This document shows, one piece after another, positions 17,118 through 26,050 of a stretch of DNA of 64,000 bases (the first letter of the stretch is position 1; each line of letters begins with the position of its first letter). Origin of the DNA: JADHOX01 sp038120515 (GTDB lineage: Bacteria; Pseudomonadota; Alphaproteobacteria; Rickettsiales; JABIRX01); the NCBI GenBank assembly GCA_038120515.1, contig JAYOLW010000001.1:62001-126000 (forward strand). Reading direction: 5' to 3'. The position numbers and the translations under genes were made by a program. The notes under the pieces were generated by a model. It did no database searches, had not been told where the DNA came from, and was given only the letters and a program-made list of their open reading frames with translations.

Positions 17118-17372
17118 ATGGCAGTTCCTAAAAAAAAGACGTCATCGTCTAAAAGAAATATGCGTCGTGCTCACGACAAAATCAAATCAATAAATGTTGT
17201 TTTTAACAAAGAAACGGGTGAGCCACAACTTCCTCATCGTGTTTCTGTAGATGGCTATTATGGTAGTAGGCAGGTAATTAAGCCTAAGGTAAAAGAGGCT
17301 AGTGATGAAAATAAAGGAGATGAAGTAAAAGGTAATGATGCTGTAGTAGAAGACAAAAAGGATTCTAAATAA
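17118..17372 (+). CDS. rpmF: Ribosomal protein L32 with C-terminal extension
   Basis: MAVPKKKTSSSKRNMRRAHD is the L32 N-terminus, followed by the PHRVSVDGYYGSRQVI core. Typical L32 ends near residue 60. This one continues to residue 84 with an alternating acidic and Lys tail (KVKEASDENK onward) that looks disordered. The stop and the plsX start share one base (TAATG), and the rpmF-plsX-fabH order is widely conserved. Confidence 0.94.
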   Translation: MAVPKKKTSSSKRNMRRAHDKIKSINVVFNKETGEPQLPHRVSVDGYYGSRQVIKPKVKEASDENKGDEVKGNDAVVEDKKDSK

Positions 17373-18406
17373 TGCAACCCTCACAAGCTGTAATAGCCAT
17401 CGATGTAATGGGTGGTGATAATGCTCCTGATGCAGCTGTTTTAGGAGCAGACTTGTTCCTAAAAAAAAACAAAGATGTTAAGTTCTTGCTTTTTGGTGAT
17501 GAAAGTAAAGTTCAGCCATTAATTGAAGAGACTAAGTTTTTGAAGAAACATTGTGAGTTGATTGATTGTAAAAAATATATTTCATCTGAAGACAATATAA
17601 CTATAGCTCTTAAAAATAGTCGTGGGACAAGCATGAGAATGGCTATTGAGTCAGTTAAAAATGGTGATGCTGATGCTGTTGTTTCATCTGGAAATACTGG
17701 TGCATTGATGGCACTGTCTAAAATATGTTTTAAAACGCTTGATGGTATTGATCGACCTGCGATTGCCTCGATTATTCCAACCATGAATAATGGAGCTTCT
17801 GTTTTACTTGATATGGGAGCCAATTCTCACTGTGATGCTAATAATATTTGGCAGTTTGCAATTATGGGTGATGCATATGCAAGGGTAGTATTTGCTAAAG
17901 AAAATCCATCAATTGGACTTTTGAATATTGGTTCTGAAGATATGAAAGGTAATGAGGTTGTTAGGGTTGCAAATCAAATGATTCAGGAATCAGAGGGTTT
18001 AAACTATCAAGGTTATGTAGAAGGTAATGATATTACTTCAGGTAAAGTAGACGTAGTTGTTACTGATGGTTTTACAGGTAATGTAGCCTTAAAAGCAATA
18101 GAAGGTACTGCTGTAATGTGTAAACATTATCTAAAAAAAGGTTTTAAATCTTCTCCAGTTTCGATAGCGGGTGGTTTGTTGTCATCTTTTTCACTAAAAA
18201 AAGTTTTTTCAAACTTAGATCCAAGAAATTATAATGGCGGTATGTTTCTTGGTCTTAATGGAATTACAATTAAAAGTCATGGATGCTCTGATGCAATAGG
18301 TGTTGCAAATGCTATAAAGGTAACACAGAAATTAATTTTAAATAAAATTAATGAAAAAATTATTGAAGAGCTGAATAATTCTAGCTTTAAAAACGGAGAA
18401 TTTTAA
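17372..18406 (+). CDS. plsX: Phosphate acyltransferase PlsX
   Basis: PlsX converts acyl-ACP to acyl-phosphate, the acyl donor for the first step of phospholipid synthesis. IAIDVMGGDNAPDA at the N-terminus, VVSSGNTGALMALS, LLDMGANSHCDA and DVVVTDGFTGNVALK are the conserved blocks. The length of 344 residues is normal. It is translationally coupled to rpmF and followed ten bases later by fabH. Confidence 0.96.
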   Translation: MQPSQAVIAIDVMGGDNAPDAAVLGADLFLKKNKDVKFLLFGDESKVQPLIEETKFLKKHCELIDCKKYISSEDNITIALKNSRGTSMRMAIESVKNGDADAVVSSGNTGALMALSKICFKTLDGIDRPAIASIIPTMNNGASVLLDMGANSHCDANNIWQFAIMGDAYARVVFAKENPSIGLLNIGSEDMKGNEVVRVANQMIQESEGLNYQGYVEGNDITSGKVDVVVTDGFTGNVALKAIEGTAVMCKHYLKKGFKSSPVSIAGGLLSSFSLKKVFSNLDPRNYNGGMFLGLNGITIKSHGCSDAIGVANAIKVTQKLILNKINEKIIEELNNSSFKNGEF

Positions 18407-18415
18407 CATATTACT

Positions 18416-19381
18416 ATGAGCGAAATTTTTTCTAAAATTATTTCATGTGGAAGTTATTTGCCAAAAAAAATTGTAACTAATGATGATTTAGCTAGGACAA
18501 TTGATACTTCTGATGAATGGATTTTTTCTAGATCAGGCATTAGTCAGAGACATATCGCTGCAGAAGGTGAGTATGCTTCAGATCTTGGTTATCATGCTGC
18601 TCTTGCGGCTATAAATAATATTGGCTTCGATAAAGAGTTAATAGATGTTATAATTGTTGCAACTTCGACACCGGATAATATTTTCCCTTCAACTGCTACA
18701 AAAATACAGTATAAATTGGGTCTTAAAAATTGTTATGCTTTTGATATGCAAGCGGTGTGTTCAGGTTTTGTTTATGGTCTAACTATTGCTGATGGTTTGA
18801 TAAAATCAGGTTCTGCTAGAAATGTTTTATTGGTAGGTTCGGAAACCTTGTCACGTATTGTAGATTGGCAAGATCGTTCAAGTTGTGTTTTGTTCGGTGA
18901 TGGTGCCGGTGCTGTTATTCTTTCTGCAAATACTAAAGATGATTCTGGTATTATAAGTCATGCTTTGTTTAGTGATGGTGAATATTATGATATTTTAAAG
19001 ACTAACGGCGGACCTTCTATGACTGGTGGAGAAGGTAAAATTACTATGATTGGACGTGAAGTCTTTAAACATGCAGTTGCCAAGATGTCTGATGCTGTAA
19101 TAAAAGCCTTAGCTAAGGCTAATTTAACTTTAGAAGATGTTAATTTTTTAGTTCCTCATCAGGCCAATCAGAGAATAATTTCTGCTGTTGGTAAAAAGTT
19201 AGGTTTAGATTCTGATAAAGTGGTTTCTACAGTGAAAAATCATGCTAATACATCAGCTGCTTCAATTCCTCTTGCTCTAGATTATGCTTGCAAAAAAAAC
19301 TTAATTAGTGATAACGATATTGTCGTTTTTGAAGCGCTTGGTGCTGGTTTAACTTGGGGGTCTGTAATATATAAATGGTAG
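18416..19381 (+). CDS. fabH: 3-oxoacyl-[ACP] synthase III
   Basis: FabH starts fatty acid synthesis by condensing acetyl-CoA with malonyl-ACP. The catalytic Cys115 lies in MQAVCSGFVYGL, the His is in VPHQANQRI and the Asn in KNHANTSAASIPLAL. The 321-residue size is normal. It overlaps ihfA by seven bases, keeping the common alphaproteobacterial plsX-fabH-ihfA-merR order. Confidence 0.96.
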   Translation: MSEIFSKIISCGSYLPKKIVTNDDLARTIDTSDEWIFSRSGISQRHIAAEGEYASDLGYHAALAAINNIGFDKELIDVIIVATSTPDNIFPSTATKIQYKLGLKNCYAFDMQAVCSGFVYGLTIADGLIKSGSARNVLLVGSETLSRIVDWQDRSSCVLFGDGAGAVILSANTKDDSGIISHALFSDGEYYDILKTNGGPSMTGGEGKITMIGREVFKHAVAKMSDAVIKALAKANLTLEDVNFLVPHQANQRIISAVGKKLGLDSDKVVSTVKNHANTSAASIPLALDYACKKNLISDNDIVVFEALGAGLTWGSVIYKW

Positions 19382-19662
19382 AAAACGTAACGAAAAAAAA
19401 TTTAGCTGAGAATATATCTAATCAAACAGGTATTTCTTATTCGCAAACATCATTGATTGTTGACGATCTTTTTGATTTTATTGTTGAGATTGCTGATGAA
19501 GAAGGTTCGCTTGTGATTCCACAATTTGGTAAGTTTCAGGTTCGTAAAAAAAATGCCAGATCAGGTCGTAATCCAAAAACAAAAGAGGAGTTTAAAATAG
19601 AAGAAAGGGAGGTGCTAACCTTTAATTGCTCAGATGTATTAAAGGAATTTATTAATGGTTAA
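19375..19662 (+). CDS. ihfA: Integration host factor alpha subunit
   Basis: A 95-residue HU/IHF-type DNA-bending protein. The dimer core is followed by GKFQVRKKNARSGRNPKTKEE, the beta arm with the RxGRNPxT signature whose Pro intercalates in DNA. The position between fabH and a MerR gene is where ihfA lies in Alphaproteobacteria. The divergent N-terminus (ENVTKKNLAENISNQTG) still fits. Confidence 0.88.
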   Translation: MVENVTKKNLAENISNQTGISYSQTSLIVDDLFDFIVEIADEEGSLVIPQFGKFQVRKKNARSGRNPKTKEEFKIEEREVLTFNCSDVLKEFING

Positions 19663-19664
19663 AA

Positions 19665-20021
19665 ATGGTCGGTATTTTTGAAGAAGCGGTAAAACAAAAT
19701 TCGCTTAAAACAATAAATGAAGTGGCTCTTGAGCTAGAGGTAGAGCAGCATGTTCTTAGATTTTGGGAAACTAAATTCCCACAAATTGATCTTATAAAAG
19801 GTAAGGGAAATAGACGTTTATATTCTCAGGAAAATATTAAGATGCTTGGTTTGATTAAAAAACTATTATATATTGAGGGCTATACAATCTCAGGTGCAAT
19901 AAATTATATTAAGAATGATGGACAAAAATTCAGTAATGATAATGTTAGTGAAATATCATTACAAGAGGTTAAAAATAGTTTATTTGAAATTAAGAATAGC
20001 CTTAAATCACTTATTTCTTAA
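19665..20021 (+). CDS. MerR-family transcriptional regulator
   Basis: A 118-residue protein with an N-terminal winged helix-turn-helix: TINEVALELEVEQHVLRFWE then FPQIDLIKGKGNRRLY. This is the MerR type in which the expected Tyr of LRYWE is Phe. It closes the ihfA block as in other Alphaproteobacteria. No effector-binding domain or metal-binding Cys is present, and the target genes are unknown. Confidence 0.87.
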   Translation: MVGIFEEAVKQNSLKTINEVALELEVEQHVLRFWETKFPQIDLIKGKGNRRLYSQENIKMLGLIKKLLYIEGYTISGAINYIKNDGQKFSNDNVSEISLQEVKNSLFEIKNSLKSLIS

Positions 20022-20037
20022 TTAGCTGTTTTATTTT

Positions 20038-20766
20038 ATGAGTTTAAAAGTAAGGCAGGCTTTTACATTAATTGAAATCGTTATTTCTATTGCAGTTTTA
20101 GGAATCATTATTTCTATAGTTGCGTTTTCGGGTGGTATTATTCAGTCGTCAAAATTAAATGCTCAATATTCACAATTAGTGAAGTTTGATTCAGCTATTG
20201 TTAATTTTCATGAAAAATATGAAGCGCTTCCTGGAGATATAAATATAGCTTACGAGATTTGGGGAAGTGATTGTGCAAGCACTAGTGCTGACTGTGATGG
20301 AAATGGTGATTCAATAATTGGTGGCAGTGGTCAAGATATAGAACGAAATGCAGCGTGGAAACATCTTGAGCTTGCTGAGTTAATAACTGGAAATTTTACA
20401 ATATCAGCTACATCTTATGGAGGAGTTTCTGTCCCATATGGTCAGATTGATGATAGTATGGTAAGTTTTACATCTGATTATAACACGGATGGTACAGCTG
20501 TTATTAATGGTTACAATACATTATATCTGGTGACTAATGATGATTCTTGTAATATGCGCCCAGTATTTTCAGCACAGCAAATGTATTTAATGGATAAGAA
20601 ATTTGATGATGGATTGCCTAGTGGTAAAATTGCTGCAGGAGAAAATGACAGTTGCGCTCCTATAATAACGGACTGCTTTGATTCAGCTACAAATAGCTAC
20701 ACAAATATTGATGATGATAAAGTTTTAAGATGTTTCTTAAGCTTTGCAACGTCTGTGTCATTTTAG
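20038..20766 (+). CDS. Type IV prepilin-like protein 1 (calcium-loop family)
   Basis: A 242-residue prepilin. The leader MSLKVRQA is followed by FTLIEIVISIAVLG, the conserved N-terminal helix with Glu at +5, so a prepilin peptidase should cut after Ala8. Residues 64-67 are LPGD, followed by a probable calcium-binding loop CDGNGDSI at 86-93. Later comes MDKKFDDGLPSGKI, a motif shared with four other prepilins in this window. Several Cys pairs may form disulfides. It would be a pilus or pseudopilus subunit. It follows the merR gene by 16 bases. Confidence 0.85.
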   Translation: MSLKVRQAFTLIEIVISIAVLGIIISIVAFSGGIIQSSKLNAQYSQLVKFDSAIVNFHEKYEALPGDINIAYEIWGSDCASTSADCDGNGDSIIGGSGQDIERNAAWKHLELAELITGNFTISATSYGGVSVPYGQIDDSMVSFTSDYNTDGTAVINGYNTLYLVTNDDSCNMRPVFSAQQMYLMDKKFDDGLPSGKIAAGENDSCAPIITDCFDSATNSYTNIDDDKVLRCFLSFATSVSF

Positions 20767-20818
20767 TTGCTACTTAACAACAGCCCTGTTATGTTGTATG
20801 ATTTTTTAGGTTTAAGAT

Positions 20819-21673
20819 ATGAAAGCATTAGTAATAGGTCAAAATGAATATGGATTCGTAAAGAGTGGTGATACAAATTATGATACATTAGTTACTTATG
20901 ATTTAAGAACCTGTTGTGCGGTTTTAGTAAAAACAAAATCTGGAGATATTCATCTTGCTCATATTGATATTAGTTCATCCTTGTTGTCAATAGAATCCTT
21001 GTTGATTCAACCTTTTCTTCAACAAAAATCTAATATTGAAAATTTTACATTGATAGGGAATTTTTCATATTTTCAAGATTCTTCTATTTCAAACCCGCAA
21101 AAATTAGAAAGAATGCATAATTTTTTGAATATAAAAAAAATTATTCAAGATGTTGGTTTAGAATGTGAAGTTTTTAAAAGTTTTACTGGCGCTGTTATCA
21201 TTCCGACGTCACAGAAAGGAAAGATTGAAGATGTAACATGTTCTCGTGCTACACCTGAGTCTATAGAGTTAACGACTAGTAATTGCTCAAGCGTAATTGA
21301 GCATGATCAGGTGATTAATGCTATTGCTAATGCAAATAGTATCTCAGATAAATACAGCATTAGTCCTAAGTTTTTAGATTTGTTTATAAGATATGATGGA
21401 GAGTTAAAAACTCATAATCCTGAACTTCATTCTAATACTGCAGAGCTTGTTAAAGATTCACAAAAATTTGGCTTAAAAGATAAATATGCTATAGCTGAGA
21501 TTTTATCGGCAACATTTGGTAACACATTTGGTGATAATATTTTGGTATATGCAAATGCTTTAGCACAGATTCTTGATTTTGATGAGAGGCAACAAGCTAA
21601 AACAAGCCAGTGTCATGTTGATAGATTAGCAAAACGGTCTTCTAATGAATGTTCTAATGGTTTTTCAAGGTAA
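20819..21673 (+). CDS. Possible CheD/NTAN1/CNF-like Cys-His amidohydrolase
   Basis: A 284-residue protein with no clear signal peptide. Its first 50 residues read like the catalytic start of the CheD, NTAN1 and CNF deamidase fold: a strand (DTLVTYDLRT), Cys32-Cys33, a second strand, then HLAHID with His48, 15-16 residues after the Cys pair. A strand FTLIGNFSYF then matches the position of the LVGG strand in NTAN1. These enzymes deamidate Gln or Asn side chains. From residue 180 a helical tail follows. No chemotaxis gene is nearby. The stop overlaps the convergent rluD gene. The assignment is by motif only. Confidence 0.45.
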   Translation: MKALVIGQNEYGFVKSGDTNYDTLVTYDLRTCCAVLVKTKSGDIHLAHIDISSSLLSIESLLIQPFLQQKSNIENFTLIGNFSYFQDSSISNPQKLERMHNFLNIKKIIQDVGLECEVFKSFTGAVIIPTSQKGKIEDVTCSRATPESIELTTSNCSSVIEHDQVINAIANANSISDKYSISPKFLDLFIRYDGELKTHNPELHSNTAELVKDSQKFGLKDKYAIAEILSATFGNTFGDNILVYANALAQILDFDERQQAKTSQCHVDRLAKRSSNECSNGFSR

Positions 21674-22645
21674 TTCTGCTTCATTGAGATGTTGTAGAAT
21701 CTCCTTAAAATCTTCTGGTGGCTCCTTTTCGAATTTTATTAATTCTTCAGTTTTTGGATGAATTAACTCAATTTTATGAGCATGTAATAATTGGCCTGAA
21801 AGATTTGTAAATTTTTCACGTAATTTGTCATTTTTAATGTTTAGGATTTTGTTACTATTATGGCCATAATCTTGATCGCCAATAATTGAATGCCCAATAT
21901 GCGAAAGATGCACTCTGATTTGATGAGTTCTTCCAGTTTCCAGGTTACATTCAATTAATGCAATTTTTTCATCATAATTTTTTATAACATTGTAATGAGT
22001 AATAGCTTTTTTACCATCATGCATTGAGACTTTCATTAATTGTCTTTTTATAGGATGTTTTTTTAAAAATGTTTCAATCTTGCCAGTTTTTTGAAATGGG
22101 TGACCAAAAGTAAGGGCTAAATATGTTCTTTTTAGACTTCTTGACTCTAGCTGTTTGCTTATATGTAAATGTGCATAGTCATTTTTAGCAACTACCATAA
22201 GGCCTGTAGTAAGTCTATCGAGCCTATGAACAATTCCTGGTCTTATCACCCCGCCAATTGATGAAAGTTGATCGTTAAATTGATAAAGTAGCGCATTTAC
22301 CAAAGTATTATTATAGTTATTTCCACCTGGGTGGGTCTGAAGACCTCTAGGCTTGTTTACTATAATGATGTCATCATCAGAATATATTATTTCAATCGGG
22401 ATGTTTTGGGGTAGAATATCAGAGCATTCTGGTGCGGGTATTGTAATTTCTATTGTATCACCAATTTGTAATTTGTGATTAAATTTTAGTAAAATTTCAT
22501 TATTTAATAGAATGGATTTCGAGTTTAATAAATTTTTTAATTTACTTCGAGTTAATTCTGGATATTGATCTTTTATTGAGTCATAAATAAACAAATCGGT
22601 TCTAACCTCTGGAATTTCTGAAACTGTTATTATGATATTTTCCAT
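21665..22645 (-). CDS. rluD: Large-subunit rRNA pseudouridine synthase, RluD family
   Basis: A 326-residue RluA/RluD-family enzyme. Residues 14-70 form an S4-like RNA-binding domain (LTRSKLKNLLNSKSILLNNE). NKPRGLQTHPGG and GIVHRLDRLTTGLMV follow, with the catalytic Asp143 in HRLDRLTTG. ETGRTHQIRVHL is the third motif. RluD makes pseudouridines in helix 69 of 23S rRNA. RluC is the main alternative, and the S4 domain plus length favour RluD. It is divergent from a small membrane protein gene. Confidence 0.88.
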   Translation of the reverse strand: MENIIITVSEIPEVRTDLFIYDSIKDQYPELTRSKLKNLLNSKSILLNNEILLKFNHKLQIGDTIEITIPAPECSDILPQNIPIEIIYSDDDIIIVNKPRGLQTHPGGNNYNNTLVNALLYQFNDQLSSIGGVIRPGIVHRLDRLTTGLMVVAKNDYAHLHISKQLESRSLKRTYLALTFGHPFQKTGKIETFLKKHPIKRQLMKVSMHDGKKAITHYNVIKNYDEKIALIECNLETGRTHQIRVHLSHIGHSIIGDQDYGHNSNKILNIKNDKLREKFTNLSGQLLHAHKIELIHPKTEELIKFEKEPPEDFKEILQHLNEAELP

Positions 22646-22662
22646 TTTTGATAATATTTACT

Positions 22663-22947
22663 ATGAAAGATAAGGCGTTAAAAACATTAAAATTTATGGT
22701 TATCTTCTTAAATTTTCTTTTGATTGCAGGAATTGTTTTCTTCATAGTTACAGCTGCAAGGCTAATCACTAAATCAGAATGCGAAGATTTTGATTTTTTA
22801 GCTAAAGATCATGATAATGTAAAGATTAGTTTTTCTGAAAAAAATATCTATATCGAAGAGAAAATAGGTGACGAATATATCATTTCTGTGTTAGATAATT
22901 GTTCAGGAAGTATACAAAATAAAATTACGGTTAAACAATATGAGTGA
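22663..22947 (+). CDS. Single-pass membrane protein, 94 residues (possible DUF6476-like)
   Basis: From ATG 22663 this small protein has one membrane helix (FMVIFLNFLLIAGIVFFIVT, about residues 11-31) and then a beta-rich soluble part of about 60 residues with two Cys. In many Alphaproteobacteria a small one-helix protein lies divergent from rluD, so it may be that family. The sequence itself is too short to prove it. It overlaps the next gene by eight bases. Confidence 0.6.
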   Translation: MKDKALKTLKFMVIFLNFLLIAGIVFFIVTAARLITKSECEDFDFLAKDHDNVKISFSEKNIYIEEKIGDEYIISVLDNCSGSIQNKITVKQYE

Positions 22948-24529
22948 TTTAAATGACCCTACTATAATTGAACTCGAATCTAAGAAAGCTTTTATAAATT
23001 CTAAAATCTGGAAATTGCAAAAAGACTTTTATAAGAATCAGGGTATTTCTGCATGGGTTGGAAAGGTTCCTTTTTATATCACTTCAAACTGTTTCTTGGC
23101 TAGGAAATATGCAGAAATGCTTATTAATTTAATATCTGATGGTCTGAGGAACAAAACTTTTAACCCTAAACATCCTATTTATATTTTTGAACTGGGCTCT
23201 GGAAGTGGTAAATTTGGTTATCATTTAATAAATGATTTAATGCAATGCCGAAAGGATGTTAAGGATGTAGAATTAGATATAAGATATGTCATGACTGATT
23301 TATGTCCCAAAAATGTTGATTTCTGGAAAAAACATAATCAGCTTAAGGATATGGTTATTGATGGGATCCTAGATATGGGTATTTTCGATGCTGACTATTG
23401 TAATGATATTAATACTGAGTTTGCAAAAAAAATTATTGGTAGAAAATCTTTAAAAAATCCTCCGATCGTTATTGGTAATTATTTTCTAGATACAATATCC
23501 TGTGATCTTTTGCGTTTTAATAATGGAGAAGTTTCTCAAGCTGATCTTTCAATCAGAACAAATGTTGATAATTATTCAAACAACATGGTTAAAGATCTAA
23601 AGGCTCTTGATATTAGCTATAGTTTTTCTGAATTTAATGAAGGTAAAATTGCTAATAAAGATTATTTGGCTCTTATCTCCTATTATAAAAAACATATAAA
23701 AGATAGTACGGTTATTATGCCTACAACTGTCTTTAAGATTGTCGATTTTTTCTCCAGAACCAACAAAGAAAATAAAGCTTTCTTTCTCTTCTCAGATAAA
23801 GGTCATGTTGGATTGGAATCTTTGCAATTGTCACAAAAACCACATTTTGCTTTTCATGGAAGTTTCTCATTGATGGTTAATTTTCATGCTTTGAATTTAT
23901 ATTATAATATAAAGAAAAATTCAGATGTTATCGTCCAAGATGATGGTGAAGGCATGAGTATTATTGGTTTTGCGGCAAATGAAACATATGATAATTTTGG
24001 GTTGTTTAAGAATAGATTTATGAAATATGCAAATGAATTTAATGTGCAAAATTTTATGAATCTCAAGAATTTTTACATGGATAAGATCGATACATTGTCG
24101 ATAAGTGAGATGGTAGCTTTGCTTAGTTTGTCTAATTATGATAGTAAAATTTTGTTAGATATTGCTAACCACTTTGTTCAAAAACTTTCATCGATATCTG
24201 TTAAAATGAAGCATAATATTTTGACAAATCTTAAAAAGATTGAACGAAATCACTTTTTTCTTCCAAACAAAGAAAATACAATTTTTGAACTTGCTAGGGT
24301 AAATTATTGTCTGGGTAATTATGCTGAATCAGTAAGGCTTTATAAAATTTCTATTAAATATTATGGAGAAAGTCTTGAGACATTATTTAATATGGGTTTG
24401 TCAGCATATTATGCGGATAAAAAAACTATTGCTTTAGAATGTCTAGAAAAACTTGTTAAGATAGATCAAAATGATCAGGAAGCTAAAGATTGGGTTGAAA
24501 GAATCAAGAAAGAGTTAAAGCTTGCGTAA
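22940..24529 (+). CDS. SAM-dependent methyltransferase-like protein with C-terminal TPRs
   Basis: The 529-residue protein starts with helices and KVPFYITSN, then YIFELGSGSGKFGYHL at 81-96, the glycine-rich SAM motif I, and VMTDLCPKN as a motif II-like acidic strand. PIVIGNYFLDTISCDLL resembles the catalytic-region strand of MidA/NDUFAF7-like methyltransferases. Residues 455-525 hold two or more TPR-like helix pairs (YCLGNYAESVRLYKISIKYY, NMGLSAYYADKKTIALECLE). Substrate unknown, but probably a protein methyltransferase or scaffold. Confidence 0.6.
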   Translation: MSDLNDPTIIELESKKAFINSKIWKLQKDFYKNQGISAWVGKVPFYITSNCFLARKYAEMLINLISDGLRNKTFNPKHPIYIFELGSGSGKFGYHLINDLMQCRKDVKDVELDIRYVMTDLCPKNVDFWKKHNQLKDMVIDGILDMGIFDADYCNDINTEFAKKIIGRKSLKNPPIVIGNYFLDTISCDLLRFNNGEVSQADLSIRTNVDNYSNNMVKDLKALDISYSFSEFNEGKIANKDYLALISYYKKHIKDSTVIMPTTVFKIVDFFSRTNKENKAFFLFSDKGHVGLESLQLSQKPHFAFHGSFSLMVNFHALNLYYNIKKNSDVIVQDDGEGMSIIGFAANETYDNFGLFKNRFMKYANEFNVQNFMNLKNFYMDKIDTLSISEMVALLSLSNYDSKILLDIANHFVQKLSSISVKMKHNILTNLKKIERNHFFLPNKENTIFELARVNYCLGNYAESVRLYKISIKYYGESLETLFNMGLSAYYADKKTIALECLEKLVKIDQNDQEAKDWVERIKKELKLA

Positions 24530-24531
24530 AT

Positions 24532-25152
24532 TTAGGCAAAAATTCCAAAAACAATTTTTGTGCCAAGTAAAAGAACTAAAGCCGTTAGTATAAGGCCGAT
24601 AACTCCAGTTAAAATTCCAATAATTGCAACGAGCCCGTCTTTTCCAAGCATTCCAAATGACATAAGTAAAATTCCAAATGATGGTAACAGGTTGGTAAGT
24701 GGTAATGGCAGTGCAATTGCTAATGAAAATAAAAATGCAAAGAAGCCAATAATTCTGGCTCCAGTATCTTCGGTGACTGCTTCAAGGCGATGACTTAAAA
24801 CCTTTTCAATTTTTTTCATTATTGGTGAGCTTTTGATTATTAAGAGTGCTATGAAAGATCTCTTAATCGTTTTTTTTAATATCCATTTTGGTAGCCATGG
24901 ATATTTTATACCAAGTAATAGTTGAGCAGAGAATATTAGTAATGGCAAAGCCAGGATGGTTGTCAACCCAGGTATATATGGTATTGGAATAGATAAAGGT
25001 AGTGCAAAAATAGTCATTAATATGCCAAAACCTCTTTCATTTAAAGAAACTTTTATCTCGTCAACTGTGATTGAGTCAGCTTTTTTACTTCTTACTACTT
25101 GTCGTAAAAATTCTGAAGTTGGTAGTTGGGATTTGTCATTTAGGTTTTGCAT
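24532..25152 (-). CDS. exoD: ExoD family membrane protein
   Basis: A 206-residue membrane protein. The N-terminus is soluble (TVDEIKVSLNERGFGILM), and then hydrophobic helices come with the ExoD-type IPIPYIPG and IALPLPLTNLLPSFGILLMSFGMLGKDG. ExoD was linked to exopolysaccharide production in Sinorhizobium, but its biochemical role is unknown. The gene stands between a convergent methyltransferase gene and a prepilin gene on the same strand. Confidence 0.85.
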   Translation of the reverse strand: MQNLNDKSQLPTSEFLRQVVRSKKADSITVDEIKVSLNERGFGILMTIFALPLSIPIPYIPGLTTILALPLLIFSAQLLLGIKYPWLPKWILKKTIKRSFIALLIIKSSPIMKKIEKVLSHRLEAVTEDTGARIIGFFAFLFSLAIALPLPLTNLLPSFGILLMSFGMLGKDGLVAIIGILTGVIGLILTALVLLLGTKIVFGIFA

Positions 25153-25173
25153 AAAATAAGCAAGGAGGTATTC

Positions 25174-25968
25174 TTATTGCATCCTGATTCTAAGGTTGCA
25201 GCTTGCAGAAGTCCTTTCGAAGTCATATTCATCTTGATCAATATCTGCTGCTGCATCTACCTGAAAAACACATGCTTCACCTGCTACTGTGCTAGCACCA
25301 CCACTCGTTGTTGTAATTGGTGTATTAGCGCAAGAAAATGCATTAGGATCAGAGCCGCAGCTACTGCTTCTTGCAATAACTGTCCCTTTTAGAGGAAAGC
25401 CGTCATCAAGTTTATTATCAAGTGCAAATGCGTCTTCAGGTATAAAGCAATCTGAAAATTGTGCAGATTCGCCAATTGAATCATCCAGACATAGATGATA
25501 GTAATTTATACCTTCAAGACCGTAAATTCCAAGTCCTCCACCTGATTTAAGTTTTGGAAAAGTTTCACCTATTTTGCCATTTGCGGCATCGCCATCAAAG
25601 GCGCCATTGGTAAAACCAGCTAAATATAAATGCTCCCAAAAGAAAACAATTTCATAATCTTCAAGGTCAGGTAGGCTATCGGTGGTAAAATCTGAATCTT
25701 CATAAATACCATTGCCATTACCATCATTATCTCCCAGGCCTCTTCTACTTGCTTTTGAACAATCGCCAGGGAAACAATCATATTTAAGATTAAAAGTATT
25801 AGCAGAAGTGTCGAATGAAGTTATTTGCGTGATTACACCTCTTACCTGAGCAGCTTTGATAAGATCTTTTCCAACTGTAACTGATGCAACTAATAGACCT
25901 AGAATGATAATAACAATTGATAATTCTACTAATGAGAAAGCTTGTTTAAATTGTTTTTTATAATTCAT
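25174..25968 (-). CDS. Type IV prepilin-like protein 2 (calcium-loop family)
   Basis: A 264-residue prepilin with a leader ending KQA (cut after Ala10) and FSLVELSIVIIILGLLVASV. FPGD lies near 67-70, and the strongest calcium-type loop of the family, DNDGNGNGIYEDSD, at 80-93. LDNKLDDGFPLKGTVIA follows in the C-terminal half, and a second acidic loop DIDQDEYDFE lies near the end. Multiple Cys suggest disulfides. It lies alone on the minus strand between exoD and pheA. Confidence 0.85.
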   Translation of the reverse strand: MNYKKQFKQAFSLVELSIVIIILGLLVASVTVGKDLIKAAQVRGVITQITSFDTSANTFNLKYDCFPGDCSKASRRGLGDNDGNGNGIYEDSDFTTDSLPDLEDYEIVFFWEHLYLAGFTNGAFDGDAANGKIGETFPKLKSGGGLGIYGLEGINYYHLCLDDSIGESAQFSDCFIPEDAFALDNKLDDGFPLKGTVIARSSSCGSDPNAFSCANTPITTTSGGASTVAGEACVFQVDAAADIDQDEYDFERTSASCNLRIRMQ

Positions 25969-26050
25969 AGATACAAATATTTATAACAAATATTAATGCT
26001 TTCATTTTTTTAGAGAAAAGGCAAACAATTTATCTATAATTTTTTAAAAA

